Source: Ruminococcus flavefaciens (lineage in GTDB: Bacteria > Bacillota > Clostridia > Oscillospirales > Ruminococcaceae). Taken from it: 22,566 nucleotides of DNA. This document shows positions 1 through 6,659 of this stretch, one piece after another. The notes under the pieces were generated by a model. The model saw nothing but the letters and a program-made list of their open reading frames with translations. It had not been told where the DNA came from and did not search any database. The position numbers were made by a program, and so were the translations under genes. The stretch covers positions 1 through 22,566 of the forward strand of contig DFJW01000091.1 of NCBI GenBank assembly GCA_002373775.1, given 5' to 3'. Within the stretch, counting starts at the first letter, position 1; every line of letters begins with the position of its first letter.

Positions 1-431
1 GCGTTATCGGCAAGGGCGAGTGCGCTGATCCGAATGAGTGCAAGATGATCGCTGATCTCGGCGTTGACTTCCTTGCAGCAGGTATCGGTAACATCCACGG
101 TGTATATCCTGCAAACTGGGAGGGACTCAGTTTTGAGACTCTTGAGGCTATCAACAAGACAGTTGGTGATATGCCTCTCGTTCTTCACGGCGGTACAGGT
201 ATCCCGGACGATATGATAACAAAGGCTATCTCACTCGGCGTTGCTAAGATCAATGTTAATACAGAGTGCCAGCTCGTATTTGCAGAGGCTACAAGAGGCT
301 ACATCGAGGCTGGCAAGGATAAGCAGGGCAAGGGCTTCGATCCCAGAAAGCTCCTCGCTCCCGGATTTGAGGCTATCAAGGCTAAGGTCAAGGAGAAGAT
401 GGAACTCTTCGGAAGCGTAAACAAGGCTTGA
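1..431 (+). CDS. fba: Fructose-bisphosphate aldolase, class II (3' part)
   Basis: This is the C-terminal portion of a class II (zinc-dependent) aldolase, which reversibly splits fructose 1,6-bisphosphate into dihydroxyacetone phosphate and glyceraldehyde 3-phosphate in glycolysis. The frame is open from base 3, so the gene starts upstream of the window. Visible family landmarks are GIGNIHGVYP, LVLHGGTGIPDD with its probable zinc-ligand His, and the phosphate-binding KINVNTE stretch. The tail (KGFDPRKLLAPG followed by a charged helix) is typical of the FbaA-like class IIB branch. Codon use is strongly biased (GCT, CTC, AAG), as expected for a highly expressed enzyme. It ends with TGA and is followed 25 bp later by a clear terminator, so it is not co-transcribed with the mannanase. 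The family call is firm; the missing N-terminus prevents a length check. Confidence 0.93.
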   Translation, partial: VIGKGECADPNECKMIADLGVDFLAAGIGNIHGVYPANWEGLSFETLEAINKTVGDMPLVLHGGTGIPDDMITKAISLGVAKINVNTECQLVFAEATRGYIEAGKDKQGKGFDPRKLLAPGFEAIKAKVKEKMELFGSVNKA

Positions 432-455
432 GTTTGTAACTGAACAGCATATCAG

Positions 456-485
456 AGGAGACTGCGGAAGCGGTCTCCTTTTTTG
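456..485 (+). terminator. Rho-independent terminator of the aldolase gene
   Basis: GGAGACTGC (457-465) and GCGGTCTCC (470-478) form a 9-bp stem with one G-T wobble around a GGAA tetraloop. An A-T pair extends the base, and a run of T follows directly. Confidence 0.9.
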
Positions 486-500
486 TGTGACTTAAACGGG

Positions 501-544
501 AAATCAATTAAGCTGATTTAAGCTGCTGACTGTGACTAATGTCA
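501..544. promoter_or_regulatory. Candidate operator repeats upstream of the mannanase
   Basis: Three small symmetric elements lie 70-110 bp upstream of the mannanase -35 box. AAATCA (501-506) and TGATTT (514-519) form an inverted repeat. TTAAGCTG occurs twice, at 508-515 and 518-525, exactly one helical turn apart. TGAC-taat-GTCA spans 533-544. Such clustering suits a regulator-binding site, but no binding family is recognised and the region is A/T-rich enough for chance symmetry. Confidence 0.3.
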
Positions 545-613
545 AAATATGGGTATCATTATTGTTTATGTGACCAAAGTTTTTTGCGGATGTGTGAAAT
601 TTTATGAAAAATA

Positions 614-642
614 TTGATTTTTCCTTAAATCAGAACTATAAT
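614..642 (+). promoter_or_regulatory. Sigma-A-type promoter of the mannanase gene
   Basis: TTGATT (614-619), a 17-bp spacer and a perfect TATAAT (637-642) predict a start near 649 and a leader of about 50 nt before the ATG at 699. Confidence 0.75.
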
Positions 643-698
643 TAAAGTACAAGATTAATCGCTGTTTTATTTTTAGTTTTATGAGGGAGGATATTAAA

Positions 699-2936
699 AT
701 GCATTCTAAATTTTTCACAAAGACAAGTGCAGCGATCATGGCTGCTGCACTGGCTGTAAACGGCGCAGCAGCAGGCACTGCTGAAATTGCTGTTGCAGCT
801 GATTCCGATACTGTAAAGTATGAGTTCGAGGAAGGAACTTTCACTGGTACAGGTGGAATAAAGGAAGACAGCTCAGCATCAGGCGGAAGCTATTACTATC
901 TTGAGAGCAATTCCGATACCTGCTCACTGACTGTAAATGTACCGTCTACAGGCATGTATAAGATAGTTATCTGCTACAATGCAGCTTTCGGCGAGAAGAT
1001 CCAGAACCTTTATGTAAATGGTGTGGATCAGGGACAGCTCTCATTCACAGCTAAAGACTGGACAGAGCTGGATGCCGGTGCAGTCAAGCTCAATGCCGGT
1101 GAGAATACTATCATGATAAAGAGCAGCTGGGGCTGGACAAATTTCGATTATCTCACAGTATCTCCTGCGGAACTCTCACCTATCAGAGCTACACAGACAT
1201 TCCCGTGTGACAGCAAGGCTATCCCGCAGGTAAAGAGCCTCATGGCTTACTTTGCAAGCGTATACGGCAAGCATATCATCTCCGGTCAGCAGGAGATCTA
1301 CCAGTACGGACCTCACGGCCTTGAGACTGAATTCGATTACCTCAAGGATACAACAGGTCACTATCCGGCAATAAGAGGATTTGACTACGGTAACTTTACC
1401 TGCCCGGCATTCGGAAGCGATGATGGTTCAACAGAGCGTGTTATCGACTGGGTAAAGAACAAGAACGGTATCGCAACAGCATCATGGCACCTTAATGTTC
1501 CCAACAAGATGGATTCATACACTATCGGAAGCAGGATCGACTGGGCACAGACTTCGTATACCGCAAAGGACAACGATTTCAAACCTTCCAATGTATATGT
1601 TGAAGGCACAAAGGAGAATCAGTACTACGAGCAGGCTCTCAAGACACTTGCGGCTGAGTTCAAGAAGCTGGAAGCTGAGGGAGTTCCGCTGGTATGGAGA
1701 CCTCTTCACGAAGCTGAAGGCGGCGGCGGAGAGAACGGCTCATGGTTCTGGTGGGGCAAGGAAGGCTCTGCTGTATACAAGGAACTCTGGCGCTACACTT
1801 ACAACAAACTCGTGAACGAGTACGGCTGCCACAACCTCATCTGGGAGTGGAACAGCTACAACTACGATTCATCTGCCAACTGGTACCCCGGCGATGAGTA
1901 TGTAGATATTATCGGATACGATAAGTACAACTGCACAGACTGGTCATCAGGAAGTGCGGTGCTCAAGCACAATGACAGTGCTATCAGCTCAACTTTCTAC
2001 GGCATCATGGACAAGTACAACGGAGCAAAGATGGTATCAATGGCTGAGAACGACTGCTTCTCAACAGTAGAGAACCTCACAGCTGAGAAGGCTGGCTGGC
2101 TCTATTTCTGCACATGGTATGACGGCGGTTCAGATGATATCAACTTCCTCAGCAATCCTGTATTCAACACCAAGGAAGACACTATCGCAATGTACACCAG
2201 CGATTACTGCCTCACACTTGATGAGATGCCCGCAAATCTCTACAGCTTTGAGTATGACGAGCCCGATCCGTCTACTTCAACTTCCACAACAACTACTACC
2301 ACAACTACAGGTGATCCCAACACAACAACTACAACAACTACTACAGCTTTTAAGTTCAGTGTTGTAAAGAAGAGCATTGACCTCGACGGCGAGAGCGATA
2401 CCCTTACTATCACTATAAAGGGGGCAGCAGGCGCTTCCATAGGCGGCGGCGTAGGATTTGCAGTTGATGATCCCGAGAACCAGAACTGGAAGAACCTTGA
2501 ATGGAGCGGCAACGCTGACAGCAAGGGCGATCTCACAGTTGATATCGACATCTCCGAGATACCTGCTGCTGACAAGACAGCAGAGATCCAGATCTGGTGG
2601 TCAAATACATGGGATGCAGCAGCAGAAACAGGCATAGATCAGCCCTGCGAGATCGTAGACTATGAGCTTTCAAAGTCAGCATCTCCTGATATACTCTATG
2701 GTGATGCAAACGAAGATGGTTCAGTAAATATGGCTGATGCAGTTCTCATAATGCAGTATCTTTCGAATCCCGATGTATACGGCGAAGGCAAGCCTGACGG
2801 CATTACAAAGAACGGACTCAAGCTTGCTGACTGCTACACACCTGGTGACGGCGTTACCAATGCTGACGCAAGTGCTATCCAGGAGTATAAGCTTGGCATA
2901 ATCGAATCTCTCCCTGCATCAGAGAAGGCAGAATAA
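699..2936 (+). CDS. Cellulosomal GH26 beta-mannanase (CBM35-GH26-CBM-dockerin)
   Basis: A 745-aa secreted enzyme that probably hydrolyses beta-1,4-mannan. The start at 699 is preferred over the in-frame ATG at 681 because GGGAGG (685-690) lies 8 bp upstream and a clean signal peptide (about residues 1-36) follows. Order of parts: a CBM35-like module (about 40-155; YEFEEGTFTG start, SSWGWTNFDYLTV end); a GH26 catalytic domain (about 165-520) with acid/base E338 in RPLHE and probable nucleophile E450 in MAEN; a threonine linker coded by ACA/ACT repeats; a Trp-rich beta module (about 555-660, IQIWWSNTW) that looks like a carbohydrate-binding module of unassigned family; and a dockerin (about 664-740). 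The dockerin has GDANEDGSVNMAD as first calcium loop and a second loop with a PGDGVTNAD core. The dockerin implies attachment to a cellulosome scaffoldin. It has its own promoter and terminator, so it is monocistronic. Endo-mannanase activity is inferred from the family. Confidence 0.93.
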   Translation: MHSKFFTKTSAAIMAAALAVNGAAAGTAEIAVAADSDTVKYEFEEGTFTGTGGIKEDSSASGGSYYYLESNSDTCSLTVNVPSTGMYKIVICYNAAFGEKIQNLYVNGVDQGQLSFTAKDWTELDAGAVKLNAGENTIMIKSSWGWTNFDYLTVSPAELSPIRATQTFPCDSKAIPQVKSLMAYFASVYGKHIISGQQEIYQYGPHGLETEFDYLKDTTGHYPAIRGFDYGNFTCPAFGSDDGSTERVIDWVKNKNGIATASWHLNVPNKMDSYTIGSRIDWAQTSYTAKDNDFKPSNVYVEGTKENQYYEQALKTLAAEFKKLEAEGVPLVWRPLHEAEGGGGENGSWFWWGKEGSAVYKELWRYTYNKLVNEYGCHNLIWEWNSYNYDSSANWYPGDEYVDIIGYDKYNCTDWSSGSAVLKHNDSAISSTFYGIMDKYNGAKMVSMAENDCFSTVENLTAEKAGWLYFCTWYDGGSDDINFLSNPVFNTKEDTIAMYTSDYCLTLDEMPANLYSFEYDEPDPSTSTSTTTTTTTTGDPNTTTTTTTTAFKFSVVKKSIDLDGESDTLTITIKGAAGASIGGGVGFAVDDPENQNWKNLEWSGNADSKGDLTVDIDISEIPAADKTAEIQIWWSNTWDAAAETGIDQPCEIVDYELSKSASPDILYGDANEDGSVNMADAVLIMQYLSNPDVYGEGKPDGITKNGLKLADCYTPGDGVTNADASAIQEYKLGIIESLPASEKAE

Positions 2937-2943
2937 TATAATG

Positions 2944-2983
2944 AAAACATCGCCGTATCCATTGGGTACGGCGATGTTTTTTG
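2944..2983 (+). terminator. Rho-independent terminator of the mannanase gene
   Basis: AAAACATCGCCGTA (2944-2957) is fully complementary to 2967-2980, with three further pairs inside and a 3-nt loop. The T run overlaps the 3' arm and continues to 2982. It starts 8 bp after the stop codon. Confidence 0.9.
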
Positions 2984-2988
2984 TGAGT

Positions 2989-3022
2989 AATGCACAATGA
3001 CGATGCAAAGAATTTGTGCATT
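2989..3022. repeat. Inverted repeat in the leader region of the Cys4 dockerin gene
   Basis: AATGCACAA (2989-2997) and TTGTGCATT (3014-3022) are perfect 9-bp complements separated by 16 nt. They sit just after the mannanase terminator and about 100 bp before the next gene, and no T run follows. This could be an operator or a leader hairpin. I could not find a convincing promoter between 2984 and 3110. Confidence 0.45.
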
Positions 3023-3125
3023 CATACAAAGTGACTGAGAACTGCGAGAGACTTTGATGCTGCATTCGTCCAATAAGCAAATGGAGAAAATAAACCATAT
3101 TCACCATTAAGAAGGAGGAATTATT

Positions 3126-5153
3126 ATGTTGAAAAAGATCGTAACATCATTGCTCTCAACAGCAATGGCAGCAACAGCAGTACTCAGTCCGCTTGGACTC
3201 TCCGATATAATGGAGATCCAGAACGCGATAGCTCAGGAGAACGCAGCAGTCAGCGAGACCGCTGAAGAAGCAGCAGTTCCGCAGAAGCTCCTCTTCTGTA
3301 CTACCTACACCACCAGAGTCGGCGAAACAGGCAGATTCTACACGAATGATTATGTTCATTATGAAAGTGTATCGTGTGATACAGAAGGCATCATCTCTAT
3401 TGAAGACGGTTACTATACCGCCCTCAAGACCGGAAGCACAACTGTAAGATTCACAATGAGCGACGGTTCAGAGGAACAGGCATTCGTTCTGGTCAATGAG
3501 CCGGTAGTCACAACACCTGTAAATCCTGACATCGATAACGTTGAGGAAGAAGACAGTTTTAATGTCTGCTGCGGCCAGCAGGTCACAGTTCCAGTATACG
3601 GAGCAACAGACAGTGAGATATCCGGAATAAATATCTGGGATGATGACCTGCTCCAGTATGATCATGTGGATTACAGCCTGGAGATGCCGAATATCGTGCT
3701 CTATCCTCAGAAGCGCGGATCCACTGTTCTCGATGTGTACTACTATGACAACGAAGGCAACTGGAAGGATTCAAGCTATATCTTCCATATTATTGAAGAC
3801 GCGCCCTGCACGACCAAGCCTGTAGTTGATGATACTATGTGCGAGTGCTGGGTCTGCGGAAATACCGTTCCCAAGAGCGAGTGCGTATCCAGTGCGGCTC
3901 TCCAGTATATCTGCCGGGAATGTGCGGCAAAGGGCATATTCGGCGGAACTACAACAACGACATTACCGCTCAGCAGCACTACTACAACAACTACTACAAC
4001 TATAATGACAACGACCGGAACATGCACATCGCCGATAAATAATGATAGTGCGATAGATGAAGTAAAAGAGATATCTGAGGATCAAATCAATTTATTATGG
4101 TGGGGCAAATATTATCTCACAGATGAGGCAAAAGCTGACGCAGATACATGGCTCAGTGACATCTCAGCCGGCGACCGCATCAAAATAGACTTCAACTGGA
4201 GATACTGCTCATCCGGAAAAGAGATCACAAGTATCAGCAGTGTTGAAAAGATAACTGATGATTACACAGAGGTCGGCGGTCTGCTCACTGTAAAGGAAAA
4301 CGGATTCTCAATTGAGGAGACCGGCACAAATAATGTGTACGAATACGCTATCGCAGCTCCCTACAGCAATGCTGATGCATTAGAGAAACAGGCTGAACTG
4401 AAGGACGGTTACGTTGCTGTTCTGCGTTTCACATGGGAAGAGCATGACGGCGTAAAGTATGTCAAGAATTTCTACTACACTGCATACTATCAGCTGGAAA
4501 CCAACGAGTACTGTGATAACTGCGGAGCAGTAATACGCGAAGGTCACGGCGGATATACTCCGCTCGGAATGCACCTCTGCGACAACTGCCTCGGCACCGG
4601 AATAGGCGGAACACGACCGGTAAGTACTACATACACCACAACTACTATTACAGTAACAACTACAACTATAGTCACAGACGGAAGACTGCCCATAATTCTC
4701 AGCGGTGAAGTTGTATCAAATGAAAACGGCTGTCTGGAATTCGATAACGGATCAGTTATCGACTACAACGATCTTGAAGTTGCTCCTCAGAAACCTGAAA
4801 TGGATCTTTCACAGTATAAGCCCGGCGACAGCCTCACAGTCGAGATCGTATATATACCTTATATGAGACCTTTTAAGGCGGTAAGCATCCTCTATATATA
4901 TGACATTGAGAAGAAAGACATAAGTGAGATCACAGGCGATGCTAACTGCGATTACCGTGTAAATATGGGCGATGCAGTCCTGATACTTCAGGCATCCGCT
5001 AATCCCGATACCTACGGAATAGGCAAGCCTGACGGAATCAGTGAGCAGGGCTGGAAGAATGCAGACGTCAGCGGCGGCGGTGACGGTGTTACAGCCGGAG
5101 ACGCACAGGCTATCCAGAGCTATGCACTTGGCCTCATAAGCAAACTCAGATGA
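3126..5153 (+). CDS. Secreted dockerin protein with two Cys4 modules, function unknown
   Basis: A 675-aa exported protein. GAAGGAGG (3111-3118) lies 7 bp before the ATG, and a signal peptide covers about residues 1-36. Residues 50-130 resemble a bacterial Ig-like (Big2-type) fold (VGETGRFYTND, GSTTVRF), and a second beta-rich region runs to about 228. A Cys module follows at 239-266 (C241, C244, C263, C266, plus C239 and C257), then a threonine linker (about 274-300). After an unrecognised acidic domain (about 305-455) comes a second Cys module at 463-488 (C463, C466, C485, C488) and another threonine linker (about 500-515). A small beta domain (about 520-598) resembling a repeat of the unrecognised one precedes the dockerin (602-674; GDANCDYRVNMGD and GGGDGVTAGD loops). 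No glycosidase or peptidase motif is visible, so it may be a structural, binding or accessory cellulosome subunit. The dockerin call is firm; the rest is description. Confidence 0.85.
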   Translation: MLKKIVTSLLSTAMAATAVLSPLGLSDIMEIQNAIAQENAAVSETAEEAAVPQKLLFCTTYTTRVGETGRFYTNDYVHYESVSCDTEGIISIEDGYYTALKTGSTTVRFTMSDGSEEQAFVLVNEPVVTTPVNPDIDNVEEEDSFNVCCGQQVTVPVYGATDSEISGINIWDDDLLQYDHVDYSLEMPNIVLYPQKRGSTVLDVYYYDNEGNWKDSSYIFHIIEDAPCTTKPVVDDTMCECWVCGNTVPKSECVSSAALQYICRECAAKGIFGGTTTTTLPLSSTTTTTTTTIMTTTGTCTSPINNDSAIDEVKEISEDQINLLWWGKYYLTDEAKADADTWLSDISAGDRIKIDFNWRYCSSGKEITSISSVEKITDDYTEVGGLLTVKENGFSIEETGTNNVYEYAIAAPYSNADALEKQAELKDGYVAVLRFTWEEHDGVKYVKNFYYTAYYQLETNEYCDNCGAVIREGHGGYTPLGMHLCDNCLGTGIGGTRPVSTTYTTTTITVTTTTIVTDGRLPIILSGEVVSNENGCLEFDNGSVIDYNDLEVAPQKPEMDLSQYKPGDSLTVEIVYIPYMRPFKAVSILYIYDIEKKDISEITGDANCDYRVNMGDAVLILQASANPDTYGIGKPDGISEQGWKNADVSGGGDGVTAGDAQAIQSYALGLISKLR

Positions 5154-5180
5154 TCCCGTGTTCATATAGTATTCTCCAGA

Positions 5181-5205
5181 GAAGCTCCTTCGGGAGCTTC
5201 TTTTG
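5181..5205 (+). terminator. Rho-independent terminator of the Cys4 dockerin gene
   Basis: GAAGCTCC and GGAGCTTC form a perfect 8-bp stem with a stable TTCG tetraloop, followed by TTTT. It begins 27 bp after the stop codon. Confidence 0.85.
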
Positions 5206-5301
5206 GCTATGTAACTGACACTGTAACCGCAGTGAAACCACGCTGCAACAGATAGAAACTATTTTTATCCGTTCTGTATTCAAACCGATATCGCCGTGTT
5301 A

Positions 5302-5330
5302 TTGCATATTACAGCTCTATCGCGTATAAT
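5302..5330 (+). promoter_or_regulatory. Orphan sigma-A promoter in a convergent intergenic region
   Basis: TTGCAT (5302-5307), exactly 17 bp, then a perfect TATAAT (5325-5330), pointing rightwards into a stretch with no plus-strand gene. The predicted start is near 5337. It lies downstream of the 5181-5205 terminator, so it would be an independent transcription unit. Confidence 0.7.
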
Positions 5331-5336
5331 ATAATC

Positions 5337-5486
5337 AGAGCAGAGAAAAAGAGACTGCTGATATATATATAACGCCCCCTATACCTCCGGGGCGTGACCG
5401 GTATCCGTTTTGCAGCAGCGGGTGCCATAGAACACACCTTTTCAGATAAGGAAACTCCGACGGTACAGAACCGCCGGAGTTTTCTT
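5337..5486 (+). ncRNA. Putative small RNA with hairpin-pseudoknot, unknown class
   Basis: This roughly 150-nt segment fills the otherwise geneless 5205-5488 gap. It begins just after a consensus promoter and ends at a hairpin followed by TTTTCTTT. CTGCTG (5355-5360) can pair with CAGCAG (5413-5418), closing a domain. Inside it, ACGCCCC (5372-5378) pairs with GGGGCGT (5389-5395), and the loop segment ATACC (5381-5385) is complementary to GGTAT (5400-5404), giving an H-type pseudoknot. GGTG (5421-5424)/CACC (5435-5438) and CCTT (5437-5440)/AAGG (5448-5451) are alternative small hairpins before the terminator. It lacks the conserved core of SRP RNA and is too short for tmRNA or RNase P RNA. A trans-acting sRNA, or an antisense regulator of the convergent dockerin gene at 5489, are both possible. 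Confidence 0.5.
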
Positions 5487-5487
5487 T
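5452..5487. terminator. Shared, probably bidirectional terminator
   Basis: Bases 5452-5464 pair with 5470-5482 with a single A-C mismatch on the plus strand, followed by TTTTCTTT. On the minus strand the mismatch becomes a G-U pair, so the stem is complete, but only a short T run follows. It fits the end of the putative small RNA and the end of the minus-strand dockerin gene, whose stop is at 5489. Confidence 0.75.
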
Positions 5488-5488
5488 G

Positions 5489-6628
5489 TTATTGACCGTC
5501 ATTTAATTGTACGCCGTTTTTGGATAAGTACGGGGCAGGGGTGAAGGTTTCGAGTCCGAGTTTATAAGCCTGTATCACCTGAGCATCGCCGACTGTCACG
5601 CCGTCAGTACCGTCCACATCAGCAAGCCTTTTTCCGACATGATCTATGGAATAATTGTCCGGATTTGAAGCGCACTGCATCACAAGCACTGCGTCAGCCA
5701 TGTTTACCTCATTGTCGAAGTTTGCATCACCGACTTTGTATGGTACGCATCCTACCAGCGGATGGAAGAACAGATCAAGTTCCTCTCCTTTGTCAAAGCA
5801 GGATATTACAAGACGGGCGTATTTTGAGTAATCGAATTCATCATATGGTATGTTTATATCATACATGTTCATGTAAAAATAATACAGTTCGTCCCTGTAT
5901 ACCATGTAATCTCCGAGGTCCGCGCTGATGTCCCATGAATCCGGCAGACCGAGTTCGGCAGGCGATACATCAGAGACGGCATCCTTATCTATAAGTGATA
6001 TATAAACGGTATAACCGTTTTCGCGGACATTGTTGATGTCGAGATCACTTGCGAATTGCGGGGAAATTGTTTTGAATTTCTCGACATCAGTCATGTTTTT
6101 GTCAGAGAAGACGTTATTAAGTATGTCGTCTTTGAATTCAGGGAATTCAGCGATCAGTTCATCATCGGTCATGCCGAGCAGTTCGTTGTAGCGCGGATAT
6201 TCGTAGAATCTGTCCGCTTTTTTGCCGCTGCTGTTGAATGCTTCGCATGTGACATTGATGTGATTATTGACACTGTAAGCATTGCAGAGATTCAGTGCAT
6301 CTTCATACTTGTGCTTTGTGAAGTGTCTGACACTGAAAGTATAAGTCACCTTGTAGTATATTCCGCTTTCATTAAAGGAAAAACCGACAGGTCGTTCGCC
6401 CTCATCAAAAGGCGGAATGCTTTCTACGGTCTGCACGAAGTCGCGATCGTTCAGATGGCGGCTGAGTTTTACGGCGAGTTCATCAAAGCATTCAGCGTTG
6501 TTTGAGACGAACGAAAACGAGAAACGGTCAGCGACGAGTTCTGTCGTCTGCTCAGCATAGACAGCGGGGACAGAAGATGTGATGAGAGCTGCTGAAGATA
6601 TTGCAGCGATGAGTTTTGACGCTTTCAT
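5489..6628 (-). CDS. Secreted dockerin protein of unknown function, end of the sigma operon
   Basis: A 379-aa exported protein with a signal peptide (about residues 1-25, ending PAVYA) and a dockerin at 299-362 (GDANFDNEVNMAD first loop, DGTDGVTVGD second loop) followed by a 17-residue tail. AGGAGG lies 5 bp before the start codon. Residues 30-295 are acidic and tyrosine-rich with no motif I recognise. An early stretch (about 33-110) of alternating hydrophobic residues suggests a beta-rich fold, and a helical part near 145-190 contains ELLGMTDDELIAEFPEF. There are only a few cysteines and no obvious catalytic signature. It starts 31 bp after the SPATG surface protein and is the last gene of the ECF sigma operon, so its production is probably tied to that regulator. 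The dockerin would dock it into the cellulosome. It could be a binding, inhibitor or structural subunit. Confidence 0.85.
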   Translation of the reverse strand: MKASKLIAAISSAALITSSVPAVYAEQTTELVADRFSFSFVSNNAECFDELAVKLSRHLNDRDFVQTVESIPPFDEGERPVGFSFNESGIYYKVTYTFSVRHFTKHKYEDALNLCNAYSVNNHINVTCEAFNSSGKKADRFYEYPRYNELLGMTDDELIAEFPEFKDDILNNVFSDKNMTDVEKFKTISPQFASDLDINNVRENGYTVYISLIDKDAVSDVSPAELGLPDSWDISADLGDYMVYRDELYYFYMNMYDINIPYDEFDYSKYARLVISCFDKGEELDLFFHPLVGCVPYKVGDANFDNEVNMADAVLVMQCASNPDNYSIDHVGKRLADVDGTDGVTVGDAQVIQAYKLGLETFTPAPYLSKNGVQLNDGQ

Positions 6629-6659
6629 AAGTATCCTCCTTTTTTACGGAGGAAAAGCA

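Noticed and set aside
681..698. Upstream in-frame ATG at 681 as mannanase start
   Set aside because: It overlaps the ribosome site of the 699 start, has no ribosome site of its own, and would add MREDIK before a normal signal peptide.
2240..2635. Minus-strand open frame rich in valine
   Set aside because: It is the reverse of the ACA/ACT threonine linker, which reads as GTT/GTG valine codons on the other strand.
5337..5486. SRP RNA, tmRNA or T-box identity for the small RNA candidate
   Set aside because: The SRP GGAAG-type core, a tRNA-like domain with tag frame, and the T-box AGGGTGGNACC motif are all missing; there is also no downstream plus-strand gene for a leader to control.
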